From Treponema denticola ATCC 35405 (lineage in GTDB: Bacteria > Spirochaetota > Spirochaetia > Treponematales > Treponemataceae): a stretch of DNA of 64,000 bases. Below are positions 8,592 to 16,443 of the stretch, one piece after another. The stretch covers positions 744,001-808,000 of the forward strand of contig NC_002967.9 in NCBI RefSeq assembly GCF_000008185.1, written 5' to 3'. Numbering within the stretch: position 1 is the first letter of the stretch; every line of letters starts with the position of its first letter. The notes under the pieces are model-generated. The model was not told the origin of the DNA. It did not search any database and was given only the letters and a program-made list of their open reading frames with translations. The position numbers and the translations under genes are program-made.

Positions 8592-8876
8592 ATGAAAGAT
8601 TTATTGAACAAAGGGTTTCAGCCTGTGTCTGAAACAGAGATGGTAATGGTTGAGGGTGGTTGTTCCCATCCTTTTTGTTTTACTGATTGTACAGCCGCTG
8701 GTACAGACAGTTCGAATGATAATTCATTACTTGAACTGTTAAAGAATTTTAAGATTAAAAGGGATGATGTAACAATAGATTGGGAAGGGGTTCATTTTGA
8801 TTTTTCAAACTTTGATTTAGATATTGGTGGAATTGGAGGTGGTCGAGCCGGAATAAAAGTTACAATACCGCTTTAA
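8592..8876 (+). CDS. Double-glycine-leader secreted peptide precursor 1
   Basis: A 94-residue precursor. Residues 1-23 form a leader ending SETEMVMVEGG. Counting back from the GG, hydrophobic residues fall at -4 (Val), -7 (Met), -12 (Val) and -15 (Phe), the pattern recognised by C39 peptidases. The core of 71 residues starts CSHPFCFTDC, three cysteines in ten residues, and ends in a Gly-rich segment (DIGGIGGGRAG). The C39 exporter lies 0.7 kb downstream and is the probable processing and export machine. The core matches nothing I know; it may be a bacteriocin, signal or toxin. The leader is almost identical to that of precursor 2. Confidence 0.75.
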   Translation: MKDLLNKGFQPVSETEMVMVEGGCSHPFCFTDCTAAGTDSSNDNSLLELLKNFKIKRDDVTIDWEGVHFDFSNFDLDIGGIGGGRAGIKVTIPL

Positions 8877-8909
8877 ATATTTTGATTTAATTCGACAATG
8901 GGAGTTTAA

Positions 8910-9305
8910 ATGAAAAATAAATTTCTAATAATGTTGTTGTGTGTATTTATATTTTCTTGCTCAACAATGAATAGTAAGCATGCAGCTAAAAATAAACTAC
9001 CGATTTATGTATTATCAGGAAAAGTGCGGATAGAACTTATATGTCAACATTCTATATATCATCATCAAAATGATTCTATAATTAAAATTCATAGGCGAGG
9101 TGTAAATAATGATTCACTATTTGAAAAAAGAATAATGTTTTTTACGGCGGGTGAGATGTTTGATCAATCATTGGTATTTTATGACTCTATTATAGCTAAA
9201 GTTGTTGCAGAGGAGCAACCTGCTGAAATAATGTGTAGCGGAAAATATTATAAAATTACTCCTGATAACAAATCTGGGATAGTTTTTTCTTTTTATAAAA
9301 ATTAA
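8910..9305 (+). CDS. Small lipoprotein of the peptide-export cassette
   Basis: A 131-residue protein whose signal peptide ends in FIFSC (lipobox), so it should be a lipoprotein. No family is recognised. It follows precursor 1 by 33 bases and has a good ribosome-binding site (GGGAG), so it is probably co-transcribed. In peptide export loci a small lipoprotein beside a precursor is often an immunity protein (LanI-like); this is only a positional suggestion. Confidence 0.6.
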   Translation: MKNKFLIMLLCVFIFSCSTMNSKHAAKNKLPIYVLSGKVRIELICQHSIYHHQNDSIIKIHRRGVNNDSLFEKRIMFFTAGEMFDQSLVFYDSIIAKVVAEEQPAEIMCSGKYYKITPDNKSGIVFSFYKN

Positions 9306-9354
9306 GCTTAACATAAGATGCAAATAGTGTTATAATGTATTTTGAGGAGAGATC

Positions 9355-9558
9355 ATGAAAAAATATTTTTTATATCTAAAAAAAGGATTAATATGGTCGA
9401 TGCTAACTGTTGCCCTAATTCCGTTCATACATTATTTATTCGTGAATTCTTGGTATGACTGGAGTTGGTTTGCTCTTGCAATTCCCATATTTATACTACT
9501 CGGCGGTCCGTTGTATGTAGCTGCAGTTGAAAAGATAAATACTGCAAAAAAACACTAA
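9355..9558 (+). CDS. Small two-helix membrane protein
   Basis: 67 residues with two hydrophobic helices (about 14-30 and 40-56) and a basic C-terminus, preceded by GAGGAGA. It sits between the small lipoprotein and the C39 exporter, 43 bases before the latter. Not recognised; a small immunity or accessory membrane protein is possible by position only. Confidence 0.55.
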   Translation: MKKYFLYLKKGLIWSMLTVALIPFIHYLFVNSWYDWSWFALAIPIFILLGGPLYVAAVEKINTAKKH

Positions 9559-9601
9559 ATATGGATTCGGTTAAAACTACCATAATGTTTTTATATTAGA
9601 T

Positions 9602-11755
9602 ATGCGTTTAATTAGACAATTTGACGGGACGGATTGCGGGGCGGCTTGTCTTGCTATGGTTGCATCCCATTACAAAGCAAAATACTCTGTAACATCGATC
9701 CGTGAAATTGCCGAAACCGATACGCACGGTACAAATCTTGCGGGTCTTGTAAAAGCTGGCGAAGCTATGGGCTTTTCGGTGCAAGTTTTAAAAGGCGATA
9801 AAGAAGCCCTAAGCCAAGACCTGCCGCTTCCCTTTATTGTCCATATAAAAAAATGTGAAGAAAAAAGAGAATTTTTTCATTTTGTTGTTGTCAAAAAAAT
9901 AAAAAACAAAAAACTTACAATATACGATCCAGCAGGGGAAAAGAAAAAAATTGATATTGAAGAGTTTGCAAAAACATGGACGGGGTATACTGTTTTTCTT
10001 AGTCCCTCAGCAGAGTTTAAAATACAGGATAATACCAAAGGATTTTTTGAACGCTTTGTTCCGCTTTTAAAACCCTATATTCACGAAATAATTCAAGTTA
10101 TAATAGCATCTTTTTTATTGACCTTTTTGGGTATTATAAGTTCCCTTTATTTTAGATACATAATAGATGATGTAGTTTACTCAAAAGCTTTTACATCTCT
10201 TACAAGTCTTTCTATAGGAATAATTGTTTTAACTCTTTTTTCGTCAGGGCTTTCTGCGGTGCGTTCTCATATTATTTTGTTTTTTTCATTAAAGATGGAT
10301 TATCATCTTATCTTTTCATATTTTAAGCATGTGTTTTCTCTACCTATAAAATTTTTTGATACAAGAAAAACGGGCGAAATTCTTTCCCGCATAAATGATG
10401 CTCAAAAGGTCCGTTCCGCCCTTTCCGGAACGGCGGTTTCGGTTGTCATTGATTCTTGTATGGTAATTATTGCAGGCGTGGTACTTTATTTTAAATCTCC
10501 CTTTCTTTTTTGGATAGGTCTTATTACCGTGCCTTTATCTTCCATTATAATATGGCTTTTTTCAAAAAAATTTGCAAAGGCCTACCGTGAGCTTATGGGA
10601 CAATTATCAGAAGTACAGTCATACTTGGTTGAAGCCGTTTCAGGGGCTGCCTCATTAAAGGCCCTTAATGCAGAAGATTCAGTTTATGATGAATATGAAA
10701 AAAGAGAGGTGAAAGCCGTAAAAATAAACTATAGGCTTGGAGTTTTAAGCAATATTCAGTCTTTTTTAAATTCTATTTTGACGGGTTGGAGTTCCAACAT
10801 TATTTTTTGGGTGGGGACTTATTTAATTTTAAAAGATCAATTTACTGTAGGACAGCTTATCTCATTCAATGCTCTTTTGGGCTTTTTTACAGGTCCTTTA
10901 CAGAGGCTTTTGACGCTGCAGCCTAGCTTGCAGGAAGCCTTCGTTGCAGGAAGCCGTTTGGGAGAGATTTTCGATTTAAAAAAGGAAATAGCAGATGAAG
11001 GGTATTGGATAAAACCTGAAAAAATTTTAGGCAATATCGAAATCAAAGACCTGATTTTTAGATATGGAACACGTAAGCCTGTTTTAAATAAGATATCTTT
11101 AAATATAAATGCAGGAGAAAGTATAGGCTTTGTCGGAGCATCAGGCTCGGGAAAAACAAGCCTTATTAAACTGCTTTTAAAATTTTATTCGCCTGAATCA
11201 GGCTCAATAAAAATTGATGGACATAATATTGAAGATATAGATACAAAGACTCTGCGTGCAAAAATAGGTTATGTGCCTCAAGACATCTTTTTATTTTCCG
11301 GAACTATTGCAGAAAATATTTCTATTCATGATGACAATGCTTCTATTGAAGATATTATAAGGGTCTCTATGGAAACGGGAGTACACTCTTTTGTCGAAAA
11401 CCTGCCTGAAAGATATAATACGGTCCTTGCAGAAAGAGGAATAAGCCTTTCTGGAGGAGAAAGACAGCGTATAGCCCTTGCCCGTGCCCTTATATCGGAC
11501 CCTGACCTTTTAATCTTTGATGAAGCTACAAGTAATCTTGATACAATATCCGAAAAACAAATTCACGGTATAATCGAAAATATAAAAACAAAAAAAATAA
11601 CAACTCTTATGATTGCACATAGGCTTACAACCGTAAAAAATTGCGATAAAATTTTTGTAATGCAAAACGGCGTAATTGCCGAAGAAGGAAATCACTCATC
11701 TCTTTTAGAAAAAAAAGGCTTATACTATAAGTTATGGAATGGAGATATCCTATGA
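9602..11755 (+). CDS. Peptidase-containing ABC exporter (C39 bacteriocin-processing type)
   Basis: 717 residues in the order C39 peptidase, transmembrane domain, ATPase. The peptidase triad is intact: Gln6 and Cys12 (in DCGAAC), His93 and Asp109, with the same His-Asp spacing as ComA. Six helices follow (about 155-440). The ATPase has GASGSGKTS near 512, LSGGERQR near 615, a Walker B ending DEATS and IAHRL. Such proteins cleave leaders after GG and export the core. The gene overlaps the HlyD-like gene by four bases. No clear Shine-Dalgarno is seen before this ATG. It is the core of the peptide-export cassette. Confidence 0.95.
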   Translation: MRLIRQFDGTDCGAACLAMVASHYKAKYSVTSIREIAETDTHGTNLAGLVKAGEAMGFSVQVLKGDKEALSQDLPLPFIVHIKKCEEKREFFHFVVVKKIKNKKLTIYDPAGEKKKIDIEEFAKTWTGYTVFLSPSAEFKIQDNTKGFFERFVPLLKPYIHEIIQVIIASFLLTFLGIISSLYFRYIIDDVVYSKAFTSLTSLSIGIIVLTLFSSGLSAVRSHIILFFSLKMDYHLIFSYFKHVFSLPIKFFDTRKTGEILSRINDAQKVRSALSGTAVSVVIDSCMVIIAGVVLYFKSPFLFWIGLITVPLSSIIIWLFSKKFAKAYRELMGQLSEVQSYLVEAVSGAASLKALNAEDSVYDEYEKREVKAVKINYRLGVLSNIQSFLNSILTGWSSNIIFWVGTYLILKDQFTVGQLISFNALLGFFTGPLQRLLTLQPSLQEAFVAGSRLGEIFDLKKEIADEGYWIKPEKILGNIEIKDLIFRYGTRKPVLNKISLNINAGESIGFVGASGSGKTSLIKLLLKFYSPESGSIKIDGHNIEDIDTKTLRAKIGYVPQDIFLFSGTIAENISIHDDNASIEDIIRVSMETGVHSFVENLPERYNTVLAERGISLSGGERQRIALARALISDPDLLIFDEATSNLDTISEKQIHGIIENIKTKKITTLMIAHRLTTVKNCDKIFVMQNGVIAEEGNHSSLLEKKGLYYKLWNGDIL

Positions 11756-12894
11756 AAATAAAGGATTTGGAAACGATTAAAAATAGAATCCTTTTTTTTG
11801 AGTATAGATTCCCGGTGGTCTATACCTGCTTTATCTATATAATTTTATTCATCTTTATAATTACTCTTTTATGGATATGTTTTGCAGAAATGGATCAGAC
11901 GGTAAAAGCATCCGGAATCCTAAGATTAAAAACAAATACTTCAATAGGTAAGGCTGCTTATTCAGGTACCGTAAAATCAAAGAAATTTAAATCCGGTTCT
12001 AGAATAAAGAAAGGGGATATTCTTTTGATTTTAGAAACAGCCGATATTGAAGAAGATAAGACTAATACCGAAAACGAAATACATCGGTTAAATAAAGAGA
12101 TTAATAATCTTCTTTTATACGAAAAGGCTGTTCATTCGGATAAAAATAATGTTCCTTTGGAACACGCCATAGCTAAGGCCAGAGCCGAAATATATTTTGC
12201 AAAAAAAGAAAAGTTAAGAATCTTTTATGAAGAAGCAAAAGAAGAATATGCTCATGAAAAAGAATTGCCTTCTTCGATGAAAACAAAAAAATCGTTAAGT
12301 TCACTTTTTGATAAATTTAAAATTGCAGAATTGGATTATAAAACTTTTAGTGCTCAAGAAATAATAAACATAGAAAGTGAAAAAAATCTTCTTACACAAA
12401 AACTTGAGTCTGCTAAAAAAACTTTAACCCGCCTTAATAAAGAAATATCCGAAAGTAAAATAATATCTCCTCTTAACGGTACGGTAGAAGAATTAATTAG
12501 AATAAATGAAGGAGATTATATATTTTCAGGTACGGAAATACTCCGTATCATTCCGGATATGATAGAAGAATTAAAAGCTGAGTTGATAATATCCGATAAG
12601 GATATAGCCGAATTAAAAATCGGTATGGAAGTAAATTTAAAATTTACGGCACTTCCGCCTTCTGAATACGGTGTTTTAAAGGGGGTAATTACAAATATTT
12701 CCAATGATAGCTTTAATAATCAAAATACTTCCTCATTTTTTTTAGTAGATGCCGATATCCTTTCTTTTTCTTTAAAAAATAATGAGCAAAAGGAAGTTAA
12801 GTTAAAGCCCGGAATGAGTACCGAAGCCCATATTATAATAAAACATAAAACAATTATAAAATTTATTTTAGAAAAACTGGATTTTATTAAATGA
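11752..12894 (+). CDS. HlyD-family membrane fusion protein
   Basis: About 380 residues: a single N-terminal transmembrane helix (residues 20-45), a first lipoyl half near 65-90, a long coiled coil (about 95-235) and a second lipoyl/barrel region (ISPLNGTVEELIRINEGDYIFSG). This is the periplasmic adaptor of type I secretion, linking the C39 exporter to an outer-membrane tunnel. The ATG overlaps the exporter stop (ATGA) and has GGAG at good spacing; an in-frame ATG at 11734 lies upstream of that site and is less likely. It overlaps the next gene by four bases. Confidence 0.93.
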   Translation: MKIKDLETIKNRILFFEYRFPVVYTCFIYIILFIFIITLLWICFAEMDQTVKASGILRLKTNTSIGKAAYSGTVKSKKFKSGSRIKKGDILLILETADIEEDKTNTENEIHRLNKEINNLLLYEKAVHSDKNNVPLEHAIAKARAEIYFAKKEKLRIFYEEAKEEYAHEKELPSSMKTKKSLSSLFDKFKIAELDYKTFSAQEIINIESEKNLLTQKLESAKKTLTRLNKEISESKIISPLNGTVEELIRINEGDYIFSGTEILRIIPDMIEELKAELIISDKDIAELKIGMEVNLKFTALPPSEYGVLKGVITNISNDSFNNQNTSSFFLVDADILSFSLKNNEQKEVKLKPGMSTEAHIIIKHKTIIKFILEKLDFIK

Positions 12895-14276
12895 AACGTA
12901 TTGGTTTAATATTAATTTTTTTTATTTTCCCGTGTTTAATTTTTACTGAGAGCCGTGATTGGGATGTTTTTTTTAACGAGCGGCTTTCATATTCTTTGTC
13001 TGCTTCCTTAAATGATATAGAATTTAAAAAGATAGAGCTTTTAGAATATAAAGAAAAAACAAAATGGATACCCTCACTTTCTTTTGATTTTCCAAAGCTA
13101 TTTGCGTGGAAAAATATTCCTGTAGAGCTTAGTGGTGCGAATTCTTTAATTAAGACAAAATATATTGATGTTTTTAACGGTAAGTATTCTTTAGTGCTAA
13201 ATCAAGCTTTACCCTCAGCCGGAAATATTTTATTTTCATTTAATTTTAATTATGAATATCTATTACAAAGTAAGGAATTTAAACAAATTCCATCTTTTAC
13301 AATTCAATTTAGTCAACCCATAACTAAATATAGTTTCGGTTTTGTAAATGAAGCAAAAAAAATAAGTTTTTTAAAAAAATCGGTTAAAGAAAAAAGATTT
13401 GCACTCTACGCAGATTTTATTAAAATATTTTTAAAATCGGCTTTAAATATTGAAGTTTTAAATGCCGAATCGGTATATTTAAAAAACAAATATCTTTATG
13501 CAGCTGAACAGTATTCTACAGCCGAAATAGAATTTAAAAAAGAAAGATTAAAACTAGACGCCTTATTACAGATAAAACAAAAAATGATTGAGGCAAAGCA
13601 AGAATATGGCTTAAATCTGAATTCTTTAAATAGATTAAAAGAAGAGTTTGTTTTAAATTATAATTACGAATATTCTTTAATAAACGAAGAAGATATGTCT
13701 TCTCTTCTTGAGTTTTTAGAGAATCTTTTTTTAGACTCATATATTTTTGATATACAAAATACTGAATATGAAATATTTTTACTAAATGCAGAAAAAGAAC
13801 AAGCTTACATTAAAAATGCCCCTCGTTTTAATATAGGTTTTTCTCATGCCCCTAATACATTAAAAACTAGATTTTCTTCTTACACTGCATCATGGCAAAA
13901 TCTTAAACAAACCGAATGGCTGCCTGAGTTATTTATATCTTTTTCTTGGACTCCCGACTATACTTTTACACAAAAAAAAGAAATAGATTTAATCGATTTA
14001 AAAATATCTTATGCAAAAAATAAACTTAAAACTTTAAAAGAAAAAAAAGAAATTAAAAATAAGGCTAAAACATTACGAATAAAAAATCTAAAAGAAGATT
14101 TACATATTCTTTCTGAAAATTTAAATCTTTATCTTGAATTAAATGAAGAATATAAAAAACTTTATAAAGATGGAGTTATAACAAACCTTAGTTTGTTGGA
14201 ATACACTGTAAACCCTTCTCGACAAAGACTTTTAAAATTGAAAAAACTTAAAGATTTGATTTTTGAAATCTTTTAA
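12891..14276 (+). CDS. TolC-like outer-membrane efflux protein
   Basis: 461 residues with a signal peptide (IFPCLIFTES) and long helical, lysine/glutamate-rich segments around 180-260 and 360-440, arranged as two repeats as in TolC-type factors (repeated motif around NAESVYLKNKYLYAAEQ and the final KDGVITNLSLLEY). It completes a three-part type I secretion system with the preceding exporter and adaptor, to which it is coupled by an ATGA overlap. Sequence similarity to classical TolC is weak, so the call rests on layout, length and context. Confidence 0.8.
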   Translation: MKRIGLILIFFIFPCLIFTESRDWDVFFNERLSYSLSASLNDIEFKKIELLEYKEKTKWIPSLSFDFPKLFAWKNIPVELSGANSLIKTKYIDVFNGKYSLVLNQALPSAGNILFSFNFNYEYLLQSKEFKQIPSFTIQFSQPITKYSFGFVNEAKKISFLKKSVKEKRFALYADFIKIFLKSALNIEVLNAESVYLKNKYLYAAEQYSTAEIEFKKERLKLDALLQIKQKMIEAKQEYGLNLNSLNRLKEEFVLNYNYEYSLINEEDMSSLLEFLENLFLDSYIFDIQNTEYEIFLLNAEKEQAYIKNAPRFNIGFSHAPNTLKTRFSSYTASWQNLKQTEWLPELFISFSWTPDYTFTQKKEIDLIDLKISYAKNKLKTLKEKKEIKNKAKTLRIKNLKEDLHILSENLNLYLELNEEYKKLYKDGVITNLSLLEYTVNPSRQRLLKLKKLKDLIFEIF

Positions 14277-14304
14277 AAAATTGTAAATTTTATGCAAAAA
14301 ACAC

Positions 14305-14390
14305 TTGATATATTGTAAAAATATGGTATAGTTAAAGTAAGGTCTTTTTAAAAGACTAAAAATATTTAAGTTTAGGTCTAGCGTCCTAAA
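14305..14390 (+). promoter_or_regulatory. Promoter and two-hairpin 5' leader of GG-peptide 2
   Basis: TTGATA (14305-14310), 16-base spacer, TATAGT (14327-14332). Then a perfect GTCTTTTTAAAAGAC palindrome (14342-14356) and TTTAGG (14371-14376)/CCTAAA (14385-14390). It is nearly the same as the leader of GG-peptide 1, but the loop of the second stem differs. Confidence 0.65.
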
Positions 14391-14405
14391 CAAAGGAGTT
14401 GTTTT

Positions 14406-14594
14406 ATGAAAGATTTATTGAACAATGGGTTTCAGCCTGTGTCTGAAACGGAGATGGTAATGGTTGAGGGGGGAGGAGGTGCTTCAGATATGGTAATAGA
14501 TGGTGATAATCCTGGAGCTCAAAGACCGACACCTCCACCACCTCCTTCTAATGGCGGAGGATGTGGTGATGTAAATTGGCTTGAGATGAGATAG
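14406..14594 (+). CDS. Double-glycine-leader secreted peptide precursor 2
   Basis: A 62-residue precursor. The 23-residue leader differs from precursor 1 at one position (Asn for Lys at residue 7) and ends VMVEGG. The 39-residue core is unrelated: it is rich in Gly, Pro and Asp (TPPPPPSNGGGCGD) and has a single cysteine. Identical leader with divergent core is typical of families processed by one shared C39 exporter. The gene directly precedes S41 copy 2, separated by a strong RNA hairpin. Confidence 0.75.
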   Translation: MKDLLNNGFQPVSETEMVMVEGGGGASDMVIDGDNPGAQRPTPPPPPSNGGGCGDVNWLEMR

Positions 14595-14611
14595 TAACTC
14601 TAATTTTAGGC

Positions 14612-14650
14612 CTCCTCCTTACAATTCTATATTTTAATTGTAAGGAGGAG
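14612..14650 (+). promoter_or_regulatory. 15-bp hairpin sequestering the ribosome-binding site of S41 copy 2
   Basis: CTCCTCCTTACAATT (14612-14626) and AATTGTAAGGAGGAG (14636-14650) form a perfect 15-bp stem with a 9-base loop. The 3' arm contains the entire AAGGAGGAG Shine-Dalgarno of the S41 gene starting at 14659. This points to translational control, or to a strong difference in expression between precursor and protease. Confidence 0.65.
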
Positions 14651-14658
14651 TTATCGAT

Positions 14659-15924
14659 ATGAAAAAACAATTTTTATTTATTTTAATATTTATTTTTATA
14701 ATTTTTTTTGCATGTTCGGATTATACAAATGGCGATGAAGTCAGATTTATTTCTTATAAAAAAATGCTATCCGATTATGAATATTTTTGGGATTTTATTT
14801 ATAAAGGCTATCCCTTTAGTGAAGTATGTGAGCGTAATGGTGCCGATTTAAAGAAAATGAAAATAAAAAATTATGAGTCCTTATCGGGGCTGGCCTCTGA
14901 AAATGCTTATCTTGCCTTTTATGATAGACTGTGCAGACAAATAACGATAGGAAAATCAATCGGCCATTTATATGCTGTGGATAAATATGATTACAAATAT
15001 GTATTTAAGACATCAATGATAGGAGGTCCGTTTATTACTAAGATTTTACTTATAGACGGCTTTTATTCTAAACTGATAGGTGGAAGATCAAGTACTGAAA
15101 TTGAGAAAAATATATTCTATTGCGATTTTTTTAATGATGAGTTTCCTTGTTATTCCTGTGATATTTATACAGGGTTTTTAAAACGGATAATAGAACCTGG
15201 TAAAATAGCTTATGTAAAATTGGATTCATTTTTGATAGTAAGTCGGGAGATAGAACTTCAATACCTTAGAGATTTAAAAGATTTTTTTATTGAAACTGCC
15301 GATTACAAGCATATTATTATCGATATACAAAATAACGGAGGCGGATATATTGAAAATTATGAAGCAATAATATCTCCAAATATAAAGGAAAATCTGACAA
15401 TAGTTTCTTATGGTCTTTATAACGAAAATAAATATACGAACCCTTATTTGGAAATGTTTTTTAAAGGTTATAGAGATATAAAAAAGATAGAAAAACATGA
15501 AGTTCCGAATATAGAAAATTGCGGCACTGTAAAAAATGATAAGGCTTATAAATTGGAAGATATGATTGAACCTTCTTATATTTTAGATTATAAACCTTGT
15601 GAAGATAAAAAGTTTTGGCTTTTAGTAAGCGGTGATGTATATTCAGCAGCAGATCGTTTTACTTATGTGTGTAAAAAAACGGGTTTTGCTACAGTTATTG
15701 GTACTAATACAAAAGGAGCCGGAAATAACGGTTTATGGCCTATGTACATCGTTCTTCCCAACAGCGGTTTATTGATAAAGTTTGATTTTATATATGGTCT
15801 AACCGATGACGGTTATTGCACGGATGAATTCGGCACTGCCCCCGATATTTATAATCTTCCCGGTAAGGATGCTTTAGAGACCTGTTTGGAAGAGATACGA
15901 AAGTTAGGGGAAAAGACAAATTAG
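14659..15924 (+). CDS. S41-family protease-like protein, copy 2, lipoprotein
   Basis: 421 residues. Unlike the other copies it has a clear lipobox (IIFFAC), so it should be lipid-anchored. The domain order matches copy 1: YEYFWDFIYKGYPFSEVCERNGADL near the N-terminus, HIIIDIQNNGGG, the nucleophile motif VYSAAD (Ser329), TNTKGAGNNG, LPNSGLLIKFD, and the common C-terminus. It is closest to copy 1; long stretches are identical. It is paired with GG-peptide 2 and its ribosome-binding site is buried in a hairpin. A role in precursor or core maturation, turnover or self-protection is inferred only from pairing. Confidence 0.82.
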   Translation: MKKQFLFILIFIFIIFFACSDYTNGDEVRFISYKKMLSDYEYFWDFIYKGYPFSEVCERNGADLKKMKIKNYESLSGLASENAYLAFYDRLCRQITIGKSIGHLYAVDKYDYKYVFKTSMIGGPFITKILLIDGFYSKLIGGRSSTEIEKNIFYCDFFNDEFPCYSCDIYTGFLKRIIEPGKIAYVKLDSFLIVSREIELQYLRDLKDFFIETADYKHIIIDIQNNGGGYIENYEAIISPNIKENLTIVSYGLYNENKYTNPYLEMFFKGYRDIKKIEKHEVPNIENCGTVKNDKAYKLEDMIEPSYILDYKPCEDKKFWLLVSGDVYSAADRFTYVCKKTGFATVIGTNTKGAGNNGLWPMYIVLPNSGLLIKFDFIYGLTDDGYCTDEFGTAPDIYNLPGKDALETCLEEIRKLGEKTN

Positions 15925-16110
15925 GGGAGAGGACAAACTTTTGATGGAGCAAAAGTTTTTCTTCTCCCCTATAACCCCTCATCTTTTCAAAACGCCATTT
16001 AAGAGGGGAACATTTTTTAGCTCCCCTCTTAAAAATCTCCCCTAAGTTAGAGGTATGGATTGTCATTAAGACAAACCTACGGTTTTTCTTAATAATCTTT
16101 TCCCTTTGCG
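15921..16110 (+). repeat. Multi-hairpin repeat R2 after S41 copy 2
   Basis: Nearly identical to R1 through both hairpins and the final TCTTTTCCCTTTGCG phrase, but lacking the TTGAGC stem extension of R1. Confidence 0.75.
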
Positions 16111-16161
16111 TTCCTTGCGGTTATTAAAAAAATACAAATTGCAAATTTCCAAAAGAAACAC

Positions 16162-16189
16162 TTGACAGATTACAAAAGTATGTTAAGAT
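16162..16189 (+). promoter_or_regulatory. Promoter remnant fused to GG-peptide 3
   Basis: TTGACA (16162-16167), 16-base spacer, TAAGAT (16184-16189). It aligns with the promoters of peptides 1 and 2, but the roughly 100 bases holding the 5'-UTR hairpins, ribosome-binding site and first leader codons are missing. Confidence 0.5.
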
Positions 16190-16365
16190 TAAATATAGTG
16201 TCTGAAAGAGAGATGCTGATGGTTGAGGGAGGAGCAGGTGATAATGGGCCGCAAAAAGGTAAAGATCCTTCATGTCCATTGCCTGATGAAGGAGGTGGGG
16301 GTAAAATAATACGACCTCCTAGGCCTGGTTCAGGAAAGAAAGATCCAGAAAGTCCTAGTCCTTAA
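16180..16365 (+). CDS. Degenerate double-glycine-leader peptide precursor 3
   Basis: From the ATG at 16180 it reads 61 residues: a short leader (MLRLNIVSEREMLMVEGG) and a 43-residue Gly/Pro/Lys-rich core with one Cys. The -4, -7, -12 and -15 hydrophobic positions are kept. However, the ATG lies inside the promoter (between the -35 and -10 boxes), there is no ribosome-binding site, and the first part of the leader seen in peptides 1 and 2 is gone. A GTG at 16198 could serve as start. It is either a decaying gene or one expressed by read-through. It is paired with S41 copy 3. Confidence 0.45.
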   Translation: MLRLNIVSEREMLMVEGGAGDNGPQKGKDPSCPLPDEGGGGKIIRPPRPGSGKKDPESPSP

Positions 16366-16381
16366 TATAGGGTAGCATAGC

Positions 16382-16415
16382 TAATCGTTGAGATGGGGTT
16401 CTGTCTCAACGATTA
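16382..16415 (+). promoter_or_regulatory. 12-bp hairpin between GG-peptide 3 and S41 copy 3
   Basis: TAATCGTTGAGA (16382-16393) pairs perfectly with TCTCAACGATTA (16404-16415), loop of ten. It is unrelated in sequence to the hairpin before copy 2 but lies at the equivalent place. No T-run follows, so it may act as an RNA-stability or processing element. Confidence 0.55.
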
Positions 16416-16443
16416 AAAATTATTATATTTAAGGAGAATTTTT

